From Pusillimonas sp. UBA6240 (GTDB lineage: Bacteria > Pseudomonadota > Gammaproteobacteria > Burkholderiales > Burkholderiaceae_B), in NCBI GenBank assembly GCA_002441445.1, contig DJWC01000085.1, forward strand, positions 53,563 to 117,562: a stretch of 64,000 nt of DNA, in the 5' to 3' direction. Every line of letters starts with the position of its first letter. Position 1 is the stretch's first letter. The notes below the pieces were generated by a model that did no database searches, was not told the origin of the DNA, and worked only from the letters and a program-made list of their open reading frames with translations. Shown here in pieces: positions 44,331 through 52,399 of this stretch. The translations under genes were made by a program, and so were the position numbers.

Positions 44331-45389
44331 TTACAAGGCGTCCTGGTAGCGCTTCAGTGTTTCGGTTCCCGGCTTGCCCAGTTGATCCAGGGAGCTCGCC
44401 CAGCGTTTCCTGGTTTCGGCCAGCTTCTCGCCCAGCTTGGCTTTTTCCGCATCGCTCATCAGCACTTCCTGCATGCCGTCTTTCTTCAAGCGTTCGACGA
44501 TGTCTTTATTGGTTTTGTCCACCCAATTGCAGATGTTCCGGACGGCTTCTTCGCTGGTCTTGGTGAGAGTGGCCTGCTGTTCGGGCGACAGTTTTTTCCA
44601 GCCGCGGTCGGTGATCGCGAATACGGATATGAAGCTCGCGGTGCTGACATTGGTCGTCATGTACTTGAGCGCGGTTTGCCAGTCGAAGGGATACAGGCTG
44701 AGCAGGGTGACGAACATGCCGTCCAGGGTGCCGCGCTGCAGGGAGGGCAGCACATCGGGCCCTGTCATCTTGATGGGAACGGAGCCCACCTGGCTCGCGG
44801 TAATGTCCATGGCCCCGCCCGCCGTGCGCATCTTCAAGCCGTGCAGGTCATTCAGCGTCGTGACTTTTTTATTGGTGGTGACGATGGCGTAGGGCGCGTA
44901 AGTCATGGCCCACAACACGCGCAGCCCCAATGGCTTGTATTCCCGATCGGCCAGGAAGCCGCCGGGCCGCAGCAAGGTCATCAGCGCCTTGTTGCCGGCG
45001 CACGTATTGTCGAACAGGTCGGGAAGCTCCGCCACGCCGGACAGCGGAAATTTTTCGGAGATGTAGGCGGGAGAAAGGTGGACGATGTCCGCCACCCCTG
45101 ACTGGGCCAGCGTGGCCATGTCTTTGGCCTTGCCGATTTGCTGGGCGGGATAGTATTCGAACTGTATCGAGCCATTCGAGGCTTTGGTGGTGGCTTCCAT
45201 CCAGGGCTTGACGCCCTCGGTCAGCGTGTAATGGGATAGGGGCAGCCAGTCGGCGAACTTCAGCTTGACGGTATCCGCCCTGGCCTGCCCGGCTGCTGCC
45301 GTGAACACGCCCAGTAGAACCATGGCCGCGGCGGTTTTGACGCCGGCGGATCCGAAGCTGCGTGCTTTCTTCGCTTGTTGAGTGGACAT
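44331..45389 (-). CDS. dctP: TRAP transporter substrate-binding protein (DctP)
   Basis: A 352-residue periplasmic receptor of the DctP family. The signal peptide is long and has a twin-lysine/arginine start (MSTQQAKKARSFGS) then a hydrophobic core ending GQARA. The mature protein shows KFADWLPLSHYTLTEGVKPW, LNDLHGLKMRTAGGAMDITA (typical DctP arginine region) and PSLQRGTLDGMFV. The ATG at 45389 has a perfect AGGAGACAAGAC site; the longer frame to 45467 crosses the operator region and is rejected. It is the first gene of the minus-strand catabolic operon and a likely target of the divergent TetR regulator. Confidence 0.93.
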   Translation of the reverse strand: MSTQQAKKARSFGSAGVKTAAAMVLLGVFTAAAGQARADTVKLKFADWLPLSHYTLTEGVKPWMEATTKASNGSIQFEYYPAQQIGKAKDMATLAQSGVADIVHLSPAYISEKFPLSGVAELPDLFDNTCAGNKALMTLLRPGGFLADREYKPLGLRVLWAMTYAPYAIVTTNKKVTTLNDLHGLKMRTAGGAMDITASQVGSVPIKMTGPDVLPSLQRGTLDGMFVTLLSLYPFDWQTALKYMTTNVSTASFISVFAITDRGWKKLSPEQQATLTKTSEEAVRNICNWVDKTNKDIVERLKKDGMQEVLMSDAEKAKLGEKLAETRKRWASSLDQLGKPGTETLKRYQDAL

Positions 45390-45422
45390 GTCTTGTCTCC
45401 TGAGGGTTGCGCTTATAGTTTT

Positions 45423-45442
45423 TATACCGAACGTTCGGTATA
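45423..45442. promoter_or_regulatory. Palindromic operator 1, likely TetR site
   Basis: A perfect 20-base palindrome, TATACCGAAC followed by GTTCGGTATA, lies 34 bases upstream of the dctP start. A second copy with the same core is 65 bases away (centre to centre) next to the tetR gene. Paired sites between a TetR gene and its divergent target are the classical arrangement. Confidence 0.75.
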
Positions 45443-45489
45443 GGTCGGCATAGATTAAGCGCTGCATTTTTTTCTGTCAATATTTTTTT

Positions 45490-45505
45490 TACCGAACGAT
45501 CGGTA
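45490..45505. promoter_or_regulatory. Palindromic operator 2, likely TetR site, adjoining a possible -10 box
   Basis: The sequence TACCGAACGATCGGTA is the same operator with one mismatch between arms (outer arms TACCGA/TCGGTA are exact). It is directly followed by TATAAT-like bases (TATATAAT, ending at 45510), a candidate -10 element of the tetR promoter, so binding there would block transcription of the regulator. Confidence 0.7.
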
Positions 45506-45589
45506 TATAATCATCGAAGAATAAGCATATTCGAATCGGCGCAGACGGTTGCATGGCGCCTGGCAAGATGGGCGGAAAAGGAATGATCT

Positions 45590-46159
45590 ATGGCAGAGGG
45601 CATGGCTGTACGCGATGAGGTGCTGGACCGCATCGCCAAGGTGTTTCGCGACGAAGGTTACGAGGCCGCATCGCTGGCCAGGCTTTCGAAGGCATCGGGC
45701 CTGAGCAAGGCCAGCCTTTATTATCATTTCCCGAGCGGCAAGGAAGAGATGGCCATGGCCGTCATCGAACGGGCCAACGCGCTGTTTACCGAGCAGGTGA
45801 TACAGCCCCTGCGGTCGCAGGCCAGCGCCGGGGCGCGCATCGCGCAGATGCTGCGCAATCTGGATGCCTATTATTGCAAGGGCCAGGAGTCCTGCCTGCT
45901 GGGCGTACTGGCCATGAGCGCGACGCCGGCCATTTTTCACCCGCACATCAAGCGCGGCCTGCTTGAATGGATCAATGCGCTTACCGACACGCTGGTCGAC
46001 CTGGGCCTGCCCAGGCGGGCCGCCCGCCAGCGTGCGGAAGACACCGTCTGCAGGGTCGAAGGCGCTTTGCTGTTGGTCAGGGGCATCGCCGATCCCGGCC
46101 CCTTTCGCAGGATGCTGTCCTTATTGGCGGTCCAGATACAAGAGCCGGTGGCTTCCTGA
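45590..46159 (+). CDS. TetR-family transcriptional regulator
   Basis: A 189-residue TetR repressor. The N-terminal helix-turn-helix is RIAKVFRDEGYEAASLARL followed by SKASGLSKASLYYHFPSGKEE, the most conserved part of the family. The C-terminal ligand domain resembles the YxaF/LmrA group (SCLLGVLAMSATPAIFHP). It is divergent from the TRAP and CoA-ligase operon, with two matching palindromes in between, and is followed on its own strand by an aldehyde dehydrogenase. An in-frame ATG at 45602 is a possible alternative start; AAGGAATG before 45590 favours the first. Confidence 0.94.
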   Translation: MAEGMAVRDEVLDRIAKVFRDEGYEAASLARLSKASGLSKASLYYHFPSGKEEMAMAVIERANALFTEQVIQPLRSQASAGARIAQMLRNLDAYYCKGQESCLLGVLAMSATPAIFHPHIKRGLLEWINALTDTLVDLGLPRRAARQRAEDTVCRVEGALLLVRGIADPGPFRRMLSLLAVQIQEPVAS

Positions 46160-46219
46160 ACGGGTCTTGCGGTGCAAGCCGCCGGCGCCCGGCATTTCAA
46201 TCATCGAGGAGCAAGTGGT

Positions 46220-47644
46220 ATGAGGGTTCATGACAAGCTGTTCATAGACGGGCGCTGGGTACGGCCATCGACAAGCGACATGATAGACGTCGAAAGCGCT
46301 TCGACGGAAGCCGTCATCGGCCGGATTCCCGCGGGCTCGGCGCAGGATGTCGAGCAGGCCGTTCAAGCCGCGAGCCGGGCTTTCGACGGCTGGGCCGCCG
46401 CCGGCCCCGCGCGGCGCGCCGCCTGCCTGGACGCCATTCAGGCGCAACTGAAAGCGCGCAGCGCCGAGGTAGGCGAGGTCATCGCGCATGAAGTCGGCAT
46501 GCCCTTGGAGCAGGCCGTCAAGATACAGGCCGGGTCGCCTCGATACACTTTCGCCTCCTACGCAAAGATGCTGCCCGATTTCGAATGGCGCGAGCAGGTG
46601 GGCAATTCCGTAGTGCTGCGCGAGCCGGTGGGGGTGGCGGCTTGCATCACGCCATGGAACTATCCCTTGCACCAGATTGCGGCCAAGGTGGCCCCAGCGC
46701 TGGCGGCGGGATGCACCGTCGTCCTGAAGCCGTCCGAGGTCGCGCCGCTGAACGCATTCATCCTGGCCGAAATCATCGAGTCGGTGGGCTTGCCACCGGG
46801 CGTATTCAATCTGGTCACGGGCGATGGACCTGTTGTCGGCGAGGCCCTGGCGCGCAATCCGGATGTGGACATGGTGTCCTTCACCGGCTCTACGCGGGCG
46901 GGAAAACGGGTGGCCGAACTCGCGGCGGCCACGGTCAAGCGGGTCTCGCTGGAGCTCGGCGGCAAATCCGCGGCCATACTTCTGAAAGACGCCGATTTGG
47001 CCGCGGCGGTGAAGGGCACTGTCGCCTCATGCTTCATGAACGCGGGGCAGACCTGCAGCGCGCATACGCGGCTGCTGGTGCATGAATCGCAATACGACGA
47101 GGTTGCGCGCATGGCGGCGGAGGAAGCGGCCAAATACGTGCTGGGCGACCCTTTCGACAAGGCCACCACCATGGGGCCGCTGATTTCCGCCACGCAGCGC
47201 GAGCGTGTGCAAGCCTATATCCGCAAAGGGCTGGAAGAGGGGGCGCAATTGCTGCTGGGCGGCCCCGACGCCCCCAAGGGCCTGAAACAAGGCTATTACG
47301 TGCAGCCTACCGTATTCGGCAGAGTGGCCGCGTCCAGCACCATAGCTCAAGAAGAAATTTTCGGGCCGGTGCTCGTCATCCTTACCTATCGCAGTGAAGA
47401 CGAAGCGGTGGATATCGCCAACGGCACCCCCTTCGGCCTGGCGGGCGCGGTGTGGTCTGCGGATCAGAATGCCGCATTGCGCGTGGCCGCGCGTCTGCGC
47501 ACCGGGCAGGTCGATATCAATGGCGGCGAATTCAACATGCTGGCGCCGTTCGGCGGCTATAAACAGTCGGGTTATGGGCGTGAGCTGGGCAGGTACGGGC
47601 TGGAAGAATTCCTGGAGTACAAGTCCGTGCAACTGAAGCGCTAA
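46220..47644 (+). CDS. Aldehyde dehydrogenase family protein
   Basis: A 474-residue aldehyde dehydrogenase. Motifs: [36 protein letters not shown], catalytic glutamate in [16 protein letters not shown] and catalytic cysteine in [14 protein letters not shown], then [16 protein letters not shown]. The ATG at 46220 has a GAGGAG site, whereas the frame upstream to 46172 has none. It is 60 bases after tetR on the same strand and probably oxidises the aldehyde released by the ligase/crotonase pathway on the other strand. Confidence 0.93.
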   Translation: MRVHDKLFIDGRWVRPSTSDMIDVESASTEAVIGRIPAGSAQDVEQAVQAASRAFDGWAAAGPARRAACLDAIQAQLKARSAEVGEVIAHEVGMPLEQAVKIQAGSPRYTFASYAKMLPDFEWREQVGNSVVLREPVGVAACITPWNYPLHQIAAKVAPALAAGCTVVLKPSEVAPLNAFILAEIIESVGLPPGVFNLVTGDGPVVGEALARNPDVDMVSFTGSTRAGKRVAELAAATVKRVSLELGGKSAAILLKDADLAAAVKGTVASCFMNAGQTCSAHTRLLVHESQYDEVARMAAEEAAKYVLGDPFDKATTMGPLISATQRERVQAYIRKGLEEGAQLLLGGPDAPKGLKQGYYVQPTVFGRVAASSTIAQEEIFGPVLVILTYRSEDEAVDIANGTPFGLAGAVWSADQNAALRVAARLRTGQVDINGGEFNMLAPFGGYKQSGYGRELGRYGLEEFLEYKSVQLKR

Positions 47645-47654
47645 GGGTATGTAT

Positions 47655-48725
47655 CTAAGCGCCGCTATACCACTTCACGCCTTGTTCATCGGTATGGACT
47701 TTCGCCGCGCCGCGCTGCAATAGATAATTCAGGTGGGCGATGCTTTCCCCGGTGGCCAGGTTGAAGCGGCCATGGTCTTCCGGGGGAATGGGCCTGGAAA
47801 ACAGTTCGGTGAATACATCGATGGCCCGTTTGGGCTCTCGCAGCGCGTGTTGCAAGCGGCGCAAGGCGTGATTCTGGCTGTCCGCCAGGTAATCGAGGCG
47901 TTCGTGCAGCCCTTTGAACGGTTCGTTATGCGCCGGCAGCACCAGCACATCGTTCGGCACGCAGCGCTTCAATCTTTCCAGCGAATTCATCCAGTCCGTC
48001 AGGGGATCCGCATCGGGCTCCGTGGGAAAGACCGACACATTGGACGAAATGCGGGGCAACACCTGGTCGCCCGAAATCAGCAGCTTCAAGTCCGGACAAT
48101 AAAAACAGGCATGCTCGGGCGAATGGCCGTTGCCGACGACGACAGTCCAGTCGTGCCTGCCTATGCGCAGCGTTTCGCCGCCATGGATCCGGCGATAGCT
48201 GTCGGGCAGGGCGTGCATCATTTTGCCGAAGCTGCCGAAACGCGCGCGATAGCGCTCGATGGAATCTTCGCCCCAGCCCGCTGTGCGATAGAAGCTCAGG
48301 CCGTCCTCGGGCGGGGCGCGGCCGGTATCGGCGACCAGGGTCCTGCAGGTCAGATATTCGAGGCGCGTCATCCAGAGCCGGCACTGGAATTTGCGCGTCA
48401 GCCAGCCCGCCATGCCGACGTGGTCCGGGTGCATATGCGTAACCAGCACACGCGTTACAGGCTTGTTCCGCAGCGCGCCGGGCAGCAGCGCTTGCCATGC
48501 CGCGGCCGTTTCGCCGCTTTGCAGGCCGGTGTCGACGATGGTCCAACCCTCGCCGTCTTCCAGCGCCCATAAATTGATGTGGGTGAGCGCAAACGGCATG
48601 GGCATGCGTATCCATAACACGCCGGGCGCCACCTCGCAGGCGGCGCCGCTTGCAGGCGGTTCGCCGCAGGGGTAAAGCAGGGTGGGCTTGTCGGGTTGAG
48701 GGCCGATGTCTTGTGTGTCCGCCAT
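47655..48725 (-). CDS. MBL-fold metallo-hydrolase
   Basis: A 356-residue metallo-beta-lactamase-fold hydrolase. The metal-binding motif is VTHMHPDHVGMAGWL (HxHxDH), with further ligands in VGNGHSPEHACFY and ISGDQVLPRISSN, and VLPAHNEPFKGLHERL near the end. A C-terminal extension after about residue 280 is of the type seen in the group with GloB-like and LACTB2-like proteins. It starts at ATG 48725 (MADTQDIGPQ); the longer frame to 48845 has no supporting site. It is convergent with the aldehyde dehydrogenase, ten bases apart. Thioester or lactone hydrolysis is possible. Confidence 0.9.
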   Translation of the reverse strand: MADTQDIGPQPDKPTLLYPCGEPPASGAACEVAPGVLWIRMPMPFALTHINLWALEDGEGWTIVDTGLQSGETAAAWQALLPGALRNKPVTRVLVTHMHPDHVGMAGWLTRKFQCRLWMTRLEYLTCRTLVADTGRAPPEDGLSFYRTAGWGEDSIERYRARFGSFGKMMHALPDSYRRIHGGETLRIGRHDWTVVVGNGHSPEHACFYCPDLKLLISGDQVLPRISSNVSVFPTEPDADPLTDWMNSLERLKRCVPNDVLVLPAHNEPFKGLHERLDYLADSQNHALRRLQHALREPKRAIDVFTELFSRPIPPEDHGRFNLATGESIAHLNYLLQRGAAKVHTDEQGVKWYSGA

Positions 48726-49006
48726 ATATGCCTGATCGGGAAATTCCAGCGTTCTAGTGTAAAGCAATTCGAGGCGTCGGCCGCTGGCTGTGCAAGCCGC
48801 GGGCTCCGGGTTGTACGGGCGATCGGATGATCGAGCGATTGGCAATCAAGCGCATGGCGGGCATGCGGCCCGAGCCGCCCGCCGCGCGCGATATCGTTGC
48901 TTTTAGATATATTCCGATGCGGCCGCTTGCTTTGGGCAGCGGCGTGCATGTTACTTCTATGGTCAGGCAAGGGGCCGGACGAGCCGGCCCGCAAGCAGGA
49001 GGAAGC

Positions 49007-50044
49007 ATGCAGGGCAATCAGCGCGGTTTCAGCACGGCCATGGACACAGCCAGGGTGGGCGCTTGTTTCATGGTCGTGCTGCTGCACGTGGCGGCGGTGA
49101 ATTTCAATGTTTTCGATGAGCAGTGGTGGGCCAGCAATTTCTACGATGCCTTGACGCGCAGCTGCGTGCCGCTGTTCCTGATGATCACGGGCGTATTGCT
49201 GCTGCGCAGGCAGGAGCCCATGCCGGAGTTTTTCAAGAAGCGCTTTGTGCGCGTGCTGCCGCCTTTGTTGTTCTGGTCCTTGTTCTACATGGCCTGGAAC
49301 ACCTGGAACGGCGAGCATTACGGGGCCGCCCTGGAGTGGATGAAAGCGCTGGCGAACGGGCCGGTGGTTTTCCATCTCTGGTATTTGTACGCCATCGTGG
49401 GCATTTATCTGTTCGTGCCCTTTTTGCGCAGCATATGGAACGGCGCCCGGCCCGGCGAAAAAAGGCTGTACCTGGCTATCTGGGCGGCGGTGTCGGCCTG
49501 GCCTACCGTGGGCGCCGTGCTCGAGATAGAAGCCGATCCTTTGCGGGTCTACGGGGTGGGGCCTTTCGTCGGCCTGGCCGGCTATTTGTTCCTGGGCGCC
49601 TATGTGCAAGAGGCGTGGGCGAAGCAAGCGGACAAGCGCCGCTACTGGTCCTGGAGCCTGTGCCTCTTCCTGGTTTTCAGCACGTTGACCATGGCGGCGA
49701 CCTATCTCTATTCGCTGCATACCGGCGAGCCGGACGCGCTTTTCTACGACTACCTGTCCCCTTTTGTGCTGGCCTCGTCGGTGTGCGCCTTCAATGTGCT
49801 GTATGGCCTGGGCACCAAGGCGCAGGACTTTTCCGGCCCGATCCGGGGCGTGGCCGCTTGCACGCTAGGTGTCTATTGCGTGCACATTTTCGTGCTGAAT
49901 CTTCTTGAGGAGACTACGGGGCTGATGGGCGGCGGCGTTTCGTCCTGGTGGGCCATTCCGGCGACCGCTGCCTGCGTGTTCAGCTTGAGCCTGCTTGCGG
50001 TGATGCTCTTGCGCAGGCTCAAGCCCTTCGAATATGTAACATAG
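49007..50044 (+). CDS. Acyltransferase 3 family membrane protein
   Basis: A 345-residue polytopic membrane protein of the acyltransferase-3 (OafA/OatA) family with about ten helices. The N-terminus has the conserved helix ACFMVVLLHVAAVNFNVF, with the family histidine, and PLFLMITGVLLLRRQEPMPE followed by FFKKRFVRVLPPLLFWSLF, matching the conserved arginine loop. It would transfer an acetyl or other acyl group to a surface sugar. The ATG at 49007 has a perfect AGGAGGAAGC site; the longer frame from 48827 is rejected. No polysaccharide genes are close. Confidence 0.9.
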   Translation: MQGNQRGFSTAMDTARVGACFMVVLLHVAAVNFNVFDEQWWASNFYDALTRSCVPLFLMITGVLLLRRQEPMPEFFKKRFVRVLPPLLFWSLFYMAWNTWNGEHYGAALEWMKALANGPVVFHLWYLYAIVGIYLFVPFLRSIWNGARPGEKRLYLAIWAAVSAWPTVGAVLEIEADPLRVYGVGPFVGLAGYLFLGAYVQEAWAKQADKRRYWSWSLCLFLVFSTLTMAATYLYSLHTGEPDALFYDYLSPFVLASSVCAFNVLYGLGTKAQDFSGPIRGVAACTLGVYCVHIFVLNLLEETTGLMGGGVSSWWAIPATAACVFSLSLLAVMLLRRLKPFEYVT

Positions 50045-50115
50045 CGCCGTCGCGATGTATCGATATGTGCCCTGCGCGGCACGCACGCCGGCCGGCCATG
50101 CCGGCCGCGGCAGGG

Positions 50116-51324
50116 CTACGCCAGACCGGACAAAGCCTGTTTCAGGTCCCGCTTCAGGTCGTCGATATGTTCGACGCCCACGGACATGCGTATGAAGTTC
50201 GGTTCTATGCCGGCCGCAGTCATCTGCGTCTCGGTCATGGTGCCGGCCCACATGGCGGCGGTATGGACGGCCAGCGTTTCGACGCCGCCCAGGCTGACGG
50301 CATGGGTGGCCAGCCTGAGCGACGACACAAAGCGGCTGGTGGCGTCGAATCCTCCTTTGATGGAAAAGGCGATCACCGCGCCATAGCCTTTCATTTGGTG
50401 CAAGGCCAGCGCGTGCTGGGGATGGCTTTCCAGCCCGGGATAGAACACCTGTTCGATTTCGTCGCGGCTTTCCAGCCAGCGCGCCAGCGCCAACGCGTTG
50501 GCGTTGATGCGCTCCATGCGCAAGGGGAGCGTGCGCAGGCCGCGCAGCAGCAGCCAGGCATCCATGGGCGACAGCACCGCGCCGAGCGTGACGTGCATGG
50601 CCCAGATGCGTTCCGCCAATTCCTGGCTGCAGCACACGGCGCCAGCGGTCAAGTCATGATGGCCGCCGAAATACTTGGTGGCGCTGTGAACCACCACATC
50701 TATGCCCAGGGCATGCGGCCGCTGATTGAGCGGCGAGGCGAACGTATTGTCGGCCACGGTCAGGATGCCGCGCGGACGCGCCAGGCGCGCCACGGCTTGC
50801 AGGTCGGTCAAGGTCAGGGTGGGATTGACGGGAGTTTCCACCATGATCAAGCGGGTTTCGGGCCGTATGGCGGCTTCCAGAGCGCCGAGGTCGGCCTGGT
50901 CGACGATGGTGGTTTGCACGCCGAAGCGCGGCAATACTTCCTCGAACAGCTTGGAGGTGCTCATGTAGTGGCGCTGCTGGGCGATGACGTGGTCGCCGCG
51001 TTCGACCAGGCCGAGTATGGTGGTGCTGACCGCGCCCATGCCGGAAGCCATGAGCAGGGCGGTTTCCGTGCCTTCCAGTTCCGCCAGGATGGCCTCTACG
51101 CGCTTGTGCACCGGGTTGCCGTAACGAGTGTAAAAGCCCGGATGCCTGGCTGTGTTGGCCATGTCGGCGAATTCTTCAGCGCTGCCGGCCTTGAAGGTCG
51201 CCGTGTAATGTATGGGCGGCGATACGGAGGAATCCGTCGCCAGCGCGGCGTCGCCGTGCAGCACAGTGGTCTCGTCATGCCATTCGGCGGCATGAGCTTG
51301 TTCGGGTTGCGCCCAGGATGTCAT
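50116..51324 (-). CDS. PLP-dependent Cys/Met metabolism enzyme (cystathionine gamma-synthase/gamma-lyase family)
   Basis: A 402-residue fold-type I PLP enzyme of the Cys/Met metabolism family. The PLP lysine is in VVHSATKYFGGHHDLTAGAV, the tyrosine and arginine that hold the phosphate of the neighbouring subunit in TRYGNPVHKRVEAILAELEG, and the GMGAVSTTILGLVERGDHVI loop follows. Such enzymes make or split cystathionine, O-acylhomoserine or methionine, and the sequence alone does not tell which. The start ATG has a GGAGCCTACGCA site. A 15-base tandem repeat lies upstream at 51413-51464. Confidence 0.9.
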   Translation of the reverse strand: MTSWAQPEQAHAAEWHDETTVLHGDAALATDSSVSPPIHYTATFKAGSAEEFADMANTARHPGFYTRYGNPVHKRVEAILAELEGTETALLMASGMGAVSTTILGLVERGDHVIAQQRHYMSTSKLFEEVLPRFGVQTTIVDQADLGALEAAIRPETRLIMVETPVNPTLTLTDLQAVARLARPRGILTVADNTFASPLNQRPHALGIDVVVHSATKYFGGHHDLTAGAVCCSQELAERIWAMHVTLGAVLSPMDAWLLLRGLRTLPLRMERINANALALARWLESRDEIEQVFYPGLESHPQHALALHQMKGYGAVIAFSIKGGFDATSRFVSSLRLATHAVSLGGVETLAVHTAAMWAGTMTETQMTAAGIEPNFIRMSVGVEHIDDLKRDLKQALSGLA

Positions 51325-51412
51325 TGCGTAGGCTCCAGCTTGCGGCGAACATGGCGCCCGCCGGTAAAAACGATAGTCTGCATCATACGCCCTTTCATTT
51401 TTCGGGCCGGAC

Positions 51413-51464
51413 GCTTATACCTTATAGGCTTATACCTTATAGGCTTATACCTTATAGGCTTATG
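51413..51464. repeat. Tandem repeat, 15-base unit, about 3.4 copies
   Basis: Three perfect copies of GCTTATACCTTATAG run head to tail from 51413 to 51457, followed by a partial copy (GCTTATG). The repeat lies in the 362-base gap between two divergent genes, 89 bases upstream of the PLP enzyme on the minus strand, in otherwise GC-rich sequence. The AT-rich unit contains TATA-like boxes in both directions. Apart from this repeat and the two palindromes near 51600-51660 the gap shows no gene. Confidence 0.9.
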
Positions 51465-51592
51465 GGGCATGGGCTTGGGCGGAATGGGGGCTTCACCCGC
51501 GAGGCATCAGGCGGCGGTATCCCCGCCTGCGGAATGGTTCCCGAGTGGGCGGGGCGGGGATCGCCTCGGGCGTGGCGTCGGCGGGCCGCCTC

Positions 51593-51605
51593 ATGAATAA
51601 TTCAT
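51593..51605. promoter_or_regulatory. Palindrome ATGAAT-A-ATTCAT, candidate GntR operator 1
   Basis: A perfect inverted repeat with six-base arms and a one-base centre lies 82 bases before the GntR gene start. A second element built from the same half-site (ATTCAT/ATGAAT) lies 51645-51660. The shared half-sites suggest binding by one dimeric regulator, most simply the GntR protein encoded next. Confidence 0.55.
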
Positions 51606-51644
51606 CGAATCAGGGAAAAAGGGGCTTGTTTTATTTTCCCAAAT

Positions 51645-51660
51645 ATTCATAATTATGAAT
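51645..51660. promoter_or_regulatory. Palindrome ATTCATAATTATGAAT, candidate GntR operator 2
   Basis: A perfect 16-base palindrome ends 26 bases before the GntR gene start, where a repressor would block transcription initiation or early elongation. Its half-site ATTCAT is the same as in the palindrome at 51593-51605, in inverse order. Confidence 0.6.
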
Positions 51661-51686
51661 TATAGAAAATCGAAACAGGAGCCGGC

Positions 51687-52397
51687 ATGGCTACGCGCAT
51701 CGTCCAGCAGGTGCTGTACCAAGAGGTGGCCGATCGCCTGCGGGCGATGATACAGGCCAATGAACTGAAGGCCGGAGAATGGATAGACGAACCGCGCCTG
51801 ACCGCGGCATTGGGCATTTCCAGGACGCCGCTGCGCGAAGCCTTGAAAGTGCTGGTGGCCGAAGGGCTGCTGCGGCTGGAACCGCGGCGCGGCTGTTTCG
51901 TCAATGAACTTTCCGGCCGCGACGTGGACGAAATCTTTCCCCTCATGGCCATGCTCGAGGGGCGCTGCGCCTACGAGGCCGCGCGCAAGGCGAGCGCTCA
52001 GGACCTGCTTCGCCTGGAACCCTTGCACCAGCGCCTGCAGGAGCACGCCCAGGCGGGAAACATCGATGAATATTACGCCACCAATGCGCTGATACACGAG
52101 GCCGTCCAGGACCTGGCCGACAACCGCTGGCTGTCCGACCTGGTGGACAGCTTGCGCAAGGTGCTCAGCCTGTCGCGTCACAAAAGCCTGGTCCTGCCGG
52201 GCCGCCTTGCGGAATCCTGCGCCGAGCACCTGGCCATTTTCGCCGCGCTCAAGGCCCGCGACCCCGAAGGCGCCGAGGCGCTGACGCGCCGGCATCTCAT
52301 GCGCCAGCTCGATGCGCTCCATATTTTGGCCCAGCAGGCCGGCGCGCCGGAAGCCGCATCGGCGGCGGAACCCGCCACGCACGACTCAGGAGACTGA
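51687..52397 (+). CDS. GntR-family regulator, FadR/FCD type, likely regulator of malonate use
   Basis: A 236-residue GntR regulator. The N-terminal winged helix (YQEVADRLRAMIQANELKAG, then ALGISRTPLREALKVLVAEG and RGCFVNELSGRDV) is followed from about residue 85 by an all-helical FCD ligand domain (FPLMAMLEGRCAYEAARKAS, then a conserved HLAIFAALKARDPEGAEALT helix). It is two bases upstream of malonyl-CoA decarboxylase, like MatR in rhizobial mat operons, and probably represses the operon until malonate or malonyl-CoA binds. Two palindromes precede it. ATG 51687 has an AGGAG site. Confidence 0.92.
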   Translation: MATRIVQQVLYQEVADRLRAMIQANELKAGEWIDEPRLTAALGISRTPLREALKVLVAEGLLRLEPRRGCFVNELSGRDVDEIFPLMAMLEGRCAYEAARKASAQDLLRLEPLHQRLQEHAQAGNIDEYYATNALIHEAVQDLADNRWLSDLVDSLRKVLSLSRHKSLVLPGRLAESCAEHLAIFAALKARDPEGAEALTRRHLMRQLDALHILAQQAGAPEAASAAEPATHDSGD

Positions 52398-52399
52398 CT

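Noticed and set aside
50088..50108. GC-rich hairpin (GGCCGGC/GCCGGCC) between the acyltransferase and PLP enzyme genes
   Set aside because: The stem is good, but there is no T-run on either strand, so it was not called a terminator.
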